Origin: Trinickia caryophylli
GTDB taxonomy: Bacteria; Pseudomonadota; Gammaproteobacteria; Burkholderiales; Burkholderiaceae
NCBI RefSeq assembly: GCF_034424545.1
Contig: NZ_CP139971.1
Coordinates: forward strand, 1,674,001-1,738,000
Direction: 5' to 3'
Length of the DNA stretch: 64,000 nucleotides
A program made the position numbers and the translations under genes. Every line of letters begins with the position of its first letter. Within the stretch, counting starts at the first letter, position 1. Below the pieces are notes generated by a model. It made no database searches, was not told the DNA's origin, and saw only the letters and a list, made by a program, of their open reading frames with translations. Shown piece after piece: positions 56,813 through 64,000 of this stretch.

Positions 56813-58615
56813 TCAAAAGAGATGCGAATGCGCGTCGAGCCACGCAACGAACATGACGAGCTTGAGAACCCGTCGGTCGGCTTCGACGCCGGTTCGACCG
56901 TCGCAAAAGGACGACCACAACATTTGCGCCTTGGCGGGCTCGACATACGATGCGAGAAGCGGGCGATGGCGGCGCAGGGCCGATTCGATATCGGGCCGCC
57001 ACGCCGCGCGCATCAGCGCGTAACGATCGATGTGCTGCCCGCAGCCGAGCTTGGGTGCATGAGCGGATATGCCCGGGATGCGGCGTTGCGCGACTGCTCT
57101 CAGAACCACCTTTGTCGCGCGGCTGAGCGAACAGAGTTTGGCGTATCCGGGCAGCGCCGCGGCAAATTCCACGACGGACGGATGGAGAAACGGCGAGCGA
57201 TATTCGAGGCCGAACGACATGCCGACCGTGTCGCCGAGCGAGGCACAATGGCTCATGCCGAGGAAGAGGTCGTAGCACAGGCGTGCGTCCACGGCGGTGT
57301 CGTATTCGGCTACGGCGTGCATGCATGACATGTGCGCGGCCACGTCGTATTCGCGGGCGAAGCGGCTCATGGCGGCACCGTAAAGCTGCGCGGCGTCGCC
57401 TTCGATCGCGGACGCGAGCATCAGTTCGATCGAGCGGCGAGGGTCCGGTGCCGGTGAATCGCTTGCATGCGGTGGTGCGCCCCATGCCAGATAGCTGTCG
57501 TATCCGCCGAACAACTCGTCGGCGCCGTTGCCCGTGAGCGCTACGCGGTGGGTACGGGCAATGTATCGGCTGTGCTGCAGCAGATACACGCCGTCGTAGA
57601 CGTTCAGCGGCTCGTCGAAGGCACGCAGGGCCTCCACCATGTCGGGATAAGAAGTGCCGATGATGCAAAAGCGTTGTGCGGCGAGCCCGAATTGGCGGGC
57701 GACGGCGTCCGCGCGGGCGAATTCCTCGTCTTCTTCGTGCGCGCCGAGCGTGTGGCACGACGGCGGCGCTTTTTCCGGCGTGTCGACGGCATAACTGAGC
57801 ACGAGCGACGAGTCGATGCCTCCCGAAAGCGTCAGTGCGAGCGGATAATCGCTATCGAGGCAGCTGGATACCGCTTCACGAAGAACGCAATCGAGGGCCT
57901 CTCGCGCTTCGCCGGGCGACATATGGGCTTTGCGGCAATAACTGAGCAACCAATATGGTCTGATCTCGCTCGCATTGCCTGGGCCAATCGCCAGAAAGTG
58001 CCCGGCGGGCAGCTTGCTGAACTGCTCGAAGATGGTGGCGGGCGCGATCGGCTGCGTGTGGGCGAAGTAGCCGAGCAAGCCTTGCCGACAGAGCGAAAGA
58101 GAAGATCGGCACGCATGCAGGAGCGCCTTGGTAGTCGATGCGAAATACAGCACCGCGCCCATGCGCGCATAGTAAAGCGGCTTTTCGCCCGTTCTGTCGC
58201 GCGCCAGAATCAGCCGTCCGCGGCGCCGGTCATAGAGCGCAAGCGCGAACATACCCGCAATGTGCTTCAGGAACGCATCGCCGTGCTCTTCGTAGAGGTG
58301 AGCGATGACCTCGCCGTCGCAATTGCTCGAGAGCCGGTGGCCAAGCTTGAGCAGCGCCGTGCGTAGCGCGCGGTGGTTATAGATTTCGCCGTTGAAGACA
58401 ACGGCGACGGTGCAATCCTCATTGCAAAACGGCTGTCTGCCGCCTGCCACGTCGACGATGGCAAGCCGCCGATGACCGAGCGCGACATACCGGTCGCGAT
58501 AGGCGCCTTCACCGTCCGGCCCTCGCCGGGAAACCGCGGAAGTCATCTCGCCAACGATACGATGCGCCCGGGAAGGCAGGCCATCGAAACAAACTGCACC
58601 GGCTATACCGCACAT
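56813..58615 (-). CDS. Asparagine-synthase-type glutamine amidotransferase
   Basis: This 600-residue protein has an N-terminal glutaminase domain with the catalytic Cys2 (MCGIAGAV), RRGPDGEG and FNGEIYNH, and a C-terminal ATP-pyrophosphatase domain with LSGGIDSS near residue 263. It would transfer ammonia from glutamine to a carboxyl group activated by ATP. In biosynthetic clusters such enzymes form amide bonds or cyclise beta-amino acids rather than making free asparagine. It lies 108 bases after the SerRS gene on the same strand. GGAGA precedes the start by several bases. Confidence 0.9.
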   Translation of the reverse strand: MCGIAGAVCFDGLPSRAHRIVGEMTSAVSRRGPDGEGAYRDRYVALGHRRLAIVDVAGGRQPFCNEDCTVAVVFNGEIYNHRALRTALLKLGHRLSSNCDGEVIAHLYEEHGDAFLKHIAGMFALALYDRRRGRLILARDRTGEKPLYYARMGAVLYFASTTKALLHACRSSLSLCRQGLLGYFAHTQPIAPATIFEQFSKLPAGHFLAIGPGNASEIRPYWLLSYCRKAHMSPGEAREALDCVLREAVSSCLDSDYPLALTLSGGIDSSLVLSYAVDTPEKAPPSCHTLGAHEEDEEFARADAVARQFGLAAQRFCIIGTSYPDMVEALRAFDEPLNVYDGVYLLQHSRYIARTHRVALTGNGADELFGGYDSYLAWGAPPHASDSPAPDPRRSIELMLASAIEGDAAQLYGAAMSRFAREYDVAAHMSCMHAVAEYDTAVDARLCYDLFLGMSHCASLGDTVGMSFGLEYRSPFLHPSVVEFAAALPGYAKLCSLSRATKVVLRAVAQRRIPGISAHAPKLGCGQHIDRYALMRAAWRPDIESALRRHRPLLASYVEPAKAQMLWSSFCDGRTGVEADRRVLKLVMFVAWLDAHSHLF

Positions 58616-58723
58616 GGCCGCATCTCCTCCAATGTCGATGCATGGTTTTTCGGCTGGGCTTCGGTGCGCGCCAGCGGATTTGGCGGTACGCCGGCGCCGA
58701 GGCGCAGAGCTGCCCCGCGCGGG

Positions 58724-60004
58724 TTATGGCGCGCGCAGCGTGTCGCAGCGCAACCAGTCGCGCAGTGGTTCGGGAACGGTAACGGAGCCGTCGGGGCGCT
58801 GATGTTGCTCCAGCAGCGCAGGCACCAGGCGGCTCGTTGCCAGCCCCGATCCGTTCAAGGTATGGACGAGGGCGGAGGGCCCGCCGCGCGAAGGTTTGCA
58901 GCGGATATTTGCGCGTCGAGCCTGATAATCGCCGGCCCACGATACTGACGACACTTCTTTATAGGCGCCGATACTTGGCAGCCAGACCTCGACGTCGTAA
59001 GTCTTGGCCATCGAGGCGCTCGTATCGCGAGCGGCCAGCAGTGTCGTGCGGAAGTGGAGCCCCAATTCGGCAAGGATGAATTGAGCCGTTTCGAGCAATT
59101 CCATGAGGGATGTGTGCCATTGATCGGGCGCGACGAAATGGAACATTTCGACCTTGTTGAACTGATGCCCGCGAATGGTGCCGCGCTCTTCGGCGCGCGC
59201 CGAGCCGGCTTCGCGCCTATAACAGGGGGTATAGGCGAAGAGCTTCAGCGGCAGTTGCTCGTGCTCGATCGACTCGTCCCGGTAGAGGTTGAGCAATGCG
59301 GTCTCGGCGGTGGGAAGCAGGAAGTGGGGCCGTTCGCCGGGGGTACCGCCGACGTGAAAGACATCGTCGTGGAACTTGGGGAACTGCCCGGCCGCAACAC
59401 CGTTTTCCATCGTCAGAAGATGAGGCGGCAGTACGAATCGATATCCGCGCGAATAATGAAGCTGGCAAAAATAATTCAGCAGCGCCCATTCGAGTGCGGC
59501 GCCCTGGCCGACGTACGCCCAGAATCCGCTTCCACCGAGCTTGGTTCCGCGTTCGTAGTCGACGAGCCCGAGCCGCTTGCTCAGCGTGACGTGGTCGAGG
59601 GCGCCGTCGAAAAGCGCGGGCTTCACGCCATGCCCGGACACGACGGTGTTCTGTTCCTTGCCGCCCGCGGGCACGTCGTCGGCGGGGAGGTTCGGCAGCT
59701 CCAGCAGCAGCGCTTGAAGGGCGTGCTGTTTGTCCGCCAGCAACGGCTTCAAGGCGTCGAGTTCGCGGTTGACACCGTCGATGCGCGCCCGCAGGGCCGC
59801 GTCCGTGGCGTTTTGCGATCGCGCGATTGCGTATTGCTCGGACAACCCGTTGCGCAGTGCGCGCAGTTGCTCTTCCTGGATCGTCATCTGCCGGCATTCC
59901 CGATCGAGTTCGAGAATGGCGTCGAGGTCGACCGAATCCAGTCGTTTCAATAGTGCGGTGCGCACACGTTCAGGCTCGCGCCTGATCAGCCTTAGATCTA
60001 GCAT
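58724..60004 (-). CDS. serS: Seryl-tRNA synthetase within a biosynthetic operon
   Basis: This 426-residue protein is a complete class II SerRS: an N-terminal coiled-coil tRNA-binding arm (about residues 30-100), the serine-binding TAE in LLPTAETALLN, motif 2 in YRREAGSARAEERG and motif 3 in NGSGLATSRLVPALLE. It charges tRNA-Ser with serine. SerRS is normally encoded by a lone housekeeping gene, while here it sits in an operon of biosynthetic genes, 28 bases after the PLP enzyme gene and with no strong ribosome site. It is therefore probably a second copy, giving self-resistance to a SerRS inhibitor or supplying seryl-tRNA to an aminoacyl-transfer step. Confidence 0.92.
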   Translation of the reverse strand: MLDLRLIRREPERVRTALLKRLDSVDLDAILELDRECRQMTIQEEQLRALRNGLSEQYAIARSQNATDAALRARIDGVNRELDALKPLLADKQHALQALLLELPNLPADDVPAGGKEQNTVVSGHGVKPALFDGALDHVTLSKRLGLVDYERGTKLGGSGFWAYVGQGAALEWALLNYFCQLHYSRGYRFVLPPHLLTMENGVAAGQFPKFHDDVFHVGGTPGERPHFLLPTAETALLNLYRDESIEHEQLPLKLFAYTPCYRREAGSARAEERGTIRGHQFNKVEMFHFVAPDQWHTSLMELLETAQFILAELGLHFRTTLLAARDTSASMAKTYDVEVWLPSIGAYKEVSSVSWAGDYQARRANIRCKPSRGGPSALVHTLNGSGLATSRLVPALLEQHQRPDGSVTVPEPLRDWLRCDTLRAP

Positions 60005-60032
60005 GGCGATGAGTTGAGGTGGATAAAAGTGT

Positions 60033-61121
60033 CTACTGCGAACAAAGAAAATCGCGGTACCGGTGCCCGTGCCAGGCTTGCCACCGCTCGGCGGCGTCGA
60101 AAATGCCGGCCTGCCCGCCCGAATGAATCAGCAGCGCGGTGCGTTTCTCGAGCTGCCCCGCGCGGCGCAGTGCGAACAGGCCCAGGTAGGCCTTGACCAT
60201 GTAATTGGAGTCGAGCAGCAAGCCGTAGCGCCGGACCGCGGTGGCAACCGAGGCGAACTCGCGTTCGCTGGCGGCGTCGTAGCCTGCGCCGAGCAGCACG
60301 TCGGAAAACGCAAGAATGTCGTCGATATCGGCATGAAGGCCGGTGCGTATGCGGAAGTCTTCGGCGAGTGCGCGGCTGCGGCGCTCCAATGCGGCAGCCG
60401 GCTCGCCGATGCAGATGCCGGTGATGGCCCACGGCTGCTTCATCAGCGTTGCGGCAATGGCCAGCCCGGTGCACGTGCCGCCCGAGCCGGCTACGGCCAC
60501 GATGTCGCATTCGCCGACGAGAAGCGGGGCAAGCTGCTGCGCGATTTCGAAACCGAGCTCGACGCTGCCGAGCAGCCCGGGCCAGGCCGAGACGCCCGGC
60601 TCGACGATGTACGGCTGCTCGCCGGCCGAGCGCTCGCGCGCGGCGACGTCGTCGAGCACGGCTGGCATCGCGAGCCAGGGATAGGATTCCCGCCACGTGA
60701 GCGTCGGTTCGCACAGCGTCGTCAGCAGGTAGTTGCCATGAGCGGCCGCGGGCTGCCGCTGGCGATCTCCGCCGTACACGACGTGCGCGCGCATGCCGAT
60801 GCGTGGTGCGAGCGCCGCGACCGCTTTGCACTGATTTGACGGCAGGCTCCCGGCAGTCACGAGCACGGTGCCGCGTTGGGCAACGGCGTGGGCCGCTGCG
60901 TACGAGAGCTTGCGCAACTTGTGCCCCGAACCGATATCGTCGGTTTTGTCTTCGCGCTTCATCAAGAGGCGCATGCCGAGCGCCTCGCCGATGTCTTCGC
61001 GCGCTTCGAGCGGCGTTGGCCGGCTGAAAAGCGCGAGCGGGTATGGCACCCGACAGCGCTGCAGGAGCGCCGTCATCGACGTGCAGAGGTCGGTTGCCGG
61101 AACGTGAGACGGATGCTTCAC
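60033..61121 (-). CDS. PLP enzyme, ACC deaminase / D-cysteine desulfhydrase family
   Basis: This 362-residue fold-type II PLP enzyme has the lysine in GSGHKLRKLSYAAAH, with VTAGSLPSNQCKAVAALA and the PLP phosphate loop AGSGGTCTGLAIAA. The family splits or replaces groups on the beta carbon of small amino acids (ACC deaminase, D-cysteine desulfhydrase, diaminopropionate lyase). The start is GTG at 61121, overlapping the methyltransferase stop by four bases and behind GGAGG; the first residues read VKHPSHVPATDL. A later ATG at 61076 is an alternative. In the cluster it could make or break an amino-acid precursor such as an O-carbamoyl- or O-acyl-serine derivative. Confidence 0.84.
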   Translation of the reverse strand: MKHPSHVPATDLCTSMTALLQRCRVPYPLALFSRPTPLEAREDIGEALGMRLLMKREDKTDDIGSGHKLRKLSYAAAHAVAQRGTVLVTAGSLPSNQCKAVAALAPRIGMRAHVVYGGDRQRQPAAAHGNYLLTTLCEPTLTWRESYPWLAMPAVLDDVAARERSAGEQPYIVEPGVSAWPGLLGSVELGFEIAQQLAPLLVGECDIVAVAGSGGTCTGLAIAATLMKQPWAITGICIGEPAAALERRSRALAEDFRIRTGLHADIDDILAFSDVLLGAGYDAASEREFASVATAVRRYGLLLDSNYMVKAYLGLFALRRAGQLEKRTALLIHSGGQAGIFDAAERWQAWHGHRYRDFLCSQ

Positions 61122-61930
61122 GGCACCTCCGCAACGATCGAAAACATACACGGCGGGCGCCCGGTCCGTTCGGCGGGCCACCAGTAGCCGTCACGTTCCA
61201 TCTCGAGCCAGGGCACGAGCGGATAGGTGCAAAAGGGGTGCTCGGCAATCCGCGCGATGGTCATGCCGGAGTGGGAGATGGCATCGATGATGGAGGCCAG
61301 CGAGTGTGCCCAGCGGATATCGGTCAGCTCGATGGGACACTCGCGCGCCGCGTAGCTGCCGCGCGTTCGGCTCAGGATCGGGGCTTCGTCGAAGTAGTCG
61401 GAGGACCCGCTGATGCAACCGTTGCAAAAGACGTCGAGGATCGGATGGAATTCGACGAGAACGAGCCTGCCGCCCGGGCGCAGGCAGCGCGCCACGTTAC
61501 GGGCCCAGTCGCGCAGGGAGGGCAGCCAGCACAGCACGCCGTAGGTCGACACGACGAGATCGAAACCCCGATGCAGCCGGGGCGGAAGGTCCATTACGTC
61601 GGCCACGTGGAATCGCGCCTGCAACGACACTTGCGCGGCGATTGCCCGTGCGGCGGCGATTGCCGATGTCGAGAAGTCGACACCGGTCGCATGTGCGCCG
61701 CGCCGAGCCCACGACAACGTGTCGAGCCCGAAATGGCATTGCAGATGCAGGAGATCGCGGCCGCGCACGTCGCCGCACAGATCGGTTTCCAGAGGCTTGA
61801 GCGTATCGCCTCCACGCAGGAAGGCTGGCACGTCATAGAACGACGACGCCAGATGCGCGGCGGTGCGGTGGTTCCAGCTGTCCATGTTCGTCCTGGTCCA
61901 GCGCTGCGCCGTGTGGTTATCGTTCGACAA
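61118..61930 (-). CDS. Class I SAM-dependent methyltransferase
   Basis: This 270-residue protein has the Rossmann methyltransferase order: LLHLQCHFGLDTLSWARRGA (motif I), TGVDFSTSAIAAAR (acidic loop), FHVADVMDLPP and RCLRPGGRLVLVEFHP. Several aromatic residues near the C-terminus (WLEMERDGYWWPAERTGRPP) could line the substrate pocket. The first codon is TTG at 61930, inside the end of the carbamoyltransferase gene and after GGGAG; ATG at 61885 is an alternative. It sits between the carbamoyltransferase and the PLP enzyme in the operon, so it likely methylates the pathway product or an intermediate. Confidence 0.85.
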   Translation of the reverse strand: MSNDNHTAQRWTRTNMDSWNHRTAAHLASSFYDVPAFLRGGDTLKPLETDLCGDVRGRDLLHLQCHFGLDTLSWARRGAHATGVDFSTSAIAAARAIAAQVSLQARFHVADVMDLPPRLHRGFDLVVSTYGVLCWLPSLRDWARNVARCLRPGGRLVLVEFHPILDVFCNGCISGSSDYFDEAPILSRTRGSYAARECPIELTDIRWAHSLASIIDAISHSGMTIARIAEHPFCTYPLVPWLEMERDGYWWPAERTGRPPCMFSIVAEVP

Positions 61931-63608
61931 GGTAGCTCCCGATCATCAGCGCATCGGCGCCCGAAGTGAGAAAAGAGCAGAGTGCATCCGTCGGGCTTTC
62001 GTCGATTGGCTTGCCTCGCACGTTCAGCGACGTGTTGACGAGAATCGGCACGCCGGTAGCGTCGTAAAAGCAGCTCAACGTTTCGTGCAGGAATGGGTCG
62101 TCCGCGCACCGTACGATTTGTGCACGCGCCGTATGGTCCGCGTGGACGACAGCCGGCGCGATGCGGGCGGTTTCCGGCCGCGCCTTGACGGCGAACATCA
62201 TGTATCGATTGGCGGGCCCTTCGAAAAAGCGGTCGTAATCTTCCTCGCGTACGAGCGGTGCGAGCGGCCGGAACTGTTCGCGGCCTTTGATGGCGTTGAG
62301 CCGCTCCCGAGTGACCGCGGATCGCGGCGAGGCAAGCAGGCTGCGGCCGCCGAGCGAGCGTGGCCCGAACTCCATGCGCCCGCGGAACAGCGCGACGACG
62401 CGCTCGTTCGCAAGCAGGCGCGCGAGCGTGGCCGGTACGGCGGCAGACGTCACGCGCATGAAGCGCACGCGGGCTTCGGCGAGCGTGCGTTCGATTTCGT
62501 CATCGCCATAGTCGGTACCCAGCAGCATCGAGGCATAGCGCAGCTGGGCGGGCCCGCCGCGTGCGACCGAGCTCAGTGCCGCGGCGCCGATGGCGGTTCC
62601 CGCGTCATGTGCGGCCGGTTGGACGAAATATCGATCGAGCGCCGGCAAGCGAGAAATGCGGCCGTTGGCAACGCAGTTCAGAAACACCCCGCCTGCCGTG
62701 CAAAGATGGCGCAGGCCGCTTTTATGGAGGTGATAGGCGATGAGCTCGAGGAGTACGTCTTCGAGCACGCGCTGGGCCGAGCACGCGATGTCCTTGTGCC
62801 GCTGCTCTATCGGTTCTCCGGCGAGCCGTTTTGGCCCAAGCGTGGCTTCGAGTTCGGTCAAACGCGAAAGGACGATGCGATATCGGCCCGCCGGTGCGCC
62901 GTGGAGAATGCGTCCGATATCCTGCGAATATCGATCGTTGCCGTACGCGGCCAGACCCATGACCTTGTACTCGTCTGCGAACGGCTCGAACCCCAGATGC
63001 GCGGTGATGAACGAGTAGAAGAGCCCGAGCGAGTGTGGCAGCGCCACCGATGCGACGGGCTCGATGCGGCGGCCACGGCCGACATAGACCGAGGTACAGG
63101 CGCGCTCGCCACTGCCGTCCGCGACGACGATCAGCGATTCGTCGAATCCCGAGCAGAAAAATGCCGATGCGGCATGGCTCAGATGATGATCCCAGCGCCT
63201 GAAGCGCGTGCGCCCGAAGTCGAACGGTGTCAAAACGTCCGTATACCGGTGTGGAATCTCGTGAGCGCTTTGCAGCGCCCTTTTGATATTGAGCACGTTG
63301 ACGAACGCGGCGAACTCCTCGCGGAACGACGAAAGCCGTTTGCCGCTGAAGCACCCCCAGGCCGCCGCGATGTGTTGCCATGGGTCGTAGGAATAGGCGA
63401 GTTCGTCGATGTCGGCCGAACGGACGTTTGCGTGGCGCAACGCCGCTCCGATCGACTCGAACGGCAGATAGAGCTTGTACGGCGTGTACTTCCTGCCATG
63501 CTTGATTCGCGTGAGCCGTTCTTCCTCGATGGCGAAGACGAGTTCGCCATCCTGGACCAAGGCGACGGCGGGATGCTCGAAGAAGCTGTTGATGCCGAGA
63601 ATGATCAA
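61917..63608 (-). CDS. NodU/CmcH-family carbamoyltransferase
   Basis: This 563-residue protein has the N-terminal ATPase-like domain of the family (ILGINSFFEHPAVALVQDGE, the HHLSHAASAF His motif, VVADGSGERACTS) and the C-terminal YrdC-like part (GRMEFGPRSLGGRSLLASPR, FYDATGVPILVNTSLN). These enzymes move a carbamoyl group from carbamoyl phosphate onto a hydroxyl of a natural product, as in nodulation factors, cephamycins or novobiocin. The start is TTG at 63608, overlapping the preceding stop (TTGA) and behind GGGAGA; it matches the family N-terminus. A longer frame to 63980 overlaps the upstream gene and is rejected. Confidence 0.88.
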   Translation of the reverse strand: MIILGINSFFEHPAVALVQDGELVFAIEEERLTRIKHGRKYTPYKLYLPFESIGAALRHANVRSADIDELAYSYDPWQHIAAAWGCFSGKRLSSFREEFAAFVNVLNIKRALQSAHEIPHRYTDVLTPFDFGRTRFRRWDHHLSHAASAFFCSGFDESLIVVADGSGERACTSVYVGRGRRIEPVASVALPHSLGLFYSFITAHLGFEPFADEYKVMGLAAYGNDRYSQDIGRILHGAPAGRYRIVLSRLTELEATLGPKRLAGEPIEQRHKDIACSAQRVLEDVLLELIAYHLHKSGLRHLCTAGGVFLNCVANGRISRLPALDRYFVQPAAHDAGTAIGAAALSSVARGGPAQLRYASMLLGTDYGDDEIERTLAEARVRFMRVTSAAVPATLARLLANERVVALFRGRMEFGPRSLGGRSLLASPRSAVTRERLNAIKGREQFRPLAPLVREEDYDRFFEGPANRYMMFAVKARPETARIAPAVVHADHTARAQIVRCADDPFLHETLSCFYDATGVPILVNTSLNVRGKPIDESPTDALCSFLTSGADALMIGSYLVER

Positions 63609-64000
63609 AGCGTTCTCCCGTGGGCGAATGGAGCGATCAGATAGGCGGCGCATTCGAGTTCGCCGATCGTTTGACGCAGTGGCTTGCGAATGAACCGGTC
63701 GAATGTCCCGCCCCAATCGACATGACCTGCCGCGTGGGCGATCACGCGATCGAGGGAGGCGTCGGGCTCGACGAGCGCAGCGCCGCCGAATCCGTTGAGG
63801 TCGGTTCTGCTCGCGTTCGCGAGTTCGTCGCCGCCGAGCAAACCCGTTTCGGCGTGCGTTGCCAACAGCAACCCCTGGTAGTGGCGCAGGTAGTCCTGCT
63901 GGCTTGTGCCGCCGATTGCGCGGATGCCCGGCAACAGGCAGCGGGCGAAGTAGATCAGCATCTTGGTGGGGATCAGGCAACGCTCCGCCACGAGCTGCGG
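63605..64000 (-). CDS. Unrecognised protein, 5' end beyond the window
   Basis: About 130 residues are visible, and the frame is open to the window edge, so the true start may lie outside. A GTG at 63991 is a possible start. The protein is helical, with LRHYQGLLLATHAETGLLGG, IAHAAGHVDWGGTFDR and LECAAYLIAPFAHG; several His and acidic residues could form a metal site, but no family was recognised. Its stop overlaps the carbamoyltransferase start by one to two bases, so it belongs to the same operon and probably to the same pathway. Confidence 0.6.
   Translation of the reverse strand, partial: PQLVAERCLIPTKMLIYFARCLLPGIRAIGGTSQQDYLRHYQGLLLATHAETGLLGGDELANASRTDLNGFGGAALVEPDASLDRVIAHAAGHVDWGGTFDRFIRKPLRQTIGELECAAYLIAPFAHGRTL

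Overview
The window is a high-GC chromosome segment from a betaproteobacterium of the family Burkholderiaceae (Burkholderia, Paraburkholderia or Trinickia type). The strongest pointer is the lipase and lipase-foldase pair at 32.4-34.6 kb, whose catalytic spacing and foldase motif match the Burkholderia family I.2 lipases. Paired MocR regulators, a FliA-type chemoreceptor promoter and a CueR-type copA promoter fit the same group. No rRNA, tRNA, CRISPR array, transposase or integrase was seen.

Layout. 0-5.1 kb: a plus-strand catabolic operon (FAD monooxygenase tail, MFS transporter, cyclase-family hydrolase, cupin, FAH-family hydrolase, sugar-epimerase-like dehydrogenase), with the last four genes joined by 4-base stop/start overlaps. 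5.3-9.1 kb: a PAS sensor kinase without a regulator beside it and an unrecognised 454-residue protein. 9.3-21.9 kb: housekeeping and accessory genes, including a MocR regulator divergent from a PaiB-like flavoprotein across a likely operator, a LysE exporter, an acyl-CoA-synthetase/acetyltransferase fusion lacking most of its ATP-grasp domain, a hotdog/VOC/hydrolase operon, a chemoreceptor with a flagellar-sigma promoter, an AGE-family isomerase and a single-span membrane protein. 22-34.6 kb: copper ATPase, DUF1254 lipoprotein, giant AsmA-like protein, ABC exporter behind a short leader ORF and hairpin, lipase and foldase. 34.7-40.9 kb: a second MocR regulator divergent from a polyamine/GABA-type ABC importer operon.

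40.9-55.0 kb is the most unusual part, an island of visibly lower GC. It holds a 1484-residue RHS/YD-repeat protein that stops exactly where the RHS core should continue, and four separate small genes (two plus, two minus) that each begin with the missing core piece and then carry an unrelated C-terminal domain. It also holds a 1647-residue protein with about seven Ig-like repeats. A regulatory element of about 115 bp occurs twice, each time between divergent genes. Next to one copy lies a 47-codon remnant of the Ig-protein N-terminus, which runs into the RHS start codon. I read this as a split RHS system with interchangeable stand-alone tips that has spread by duplication and recombination. 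No immunity, VgrG, PAAR or type VI genes are visible in it.

55.0-64.0 kb: a minus-strand natural-product-like operon running off the right edge. In transcription order it encodes an unknown protein, a NodU/CmcH-type carbamoyltransferase, a methyltransferase, a PLP enzyme of the ACC-deaminase type, a complete seryl-tRNA synthetase, an asparagine-synthase-type amidotransferase, a small cupin-like protein and a radical SAM enzyme. The seryl-tRNA synthetase suggests either self-resistance to a SerRS inhibitor or use of seryl-tRNA as a building block.
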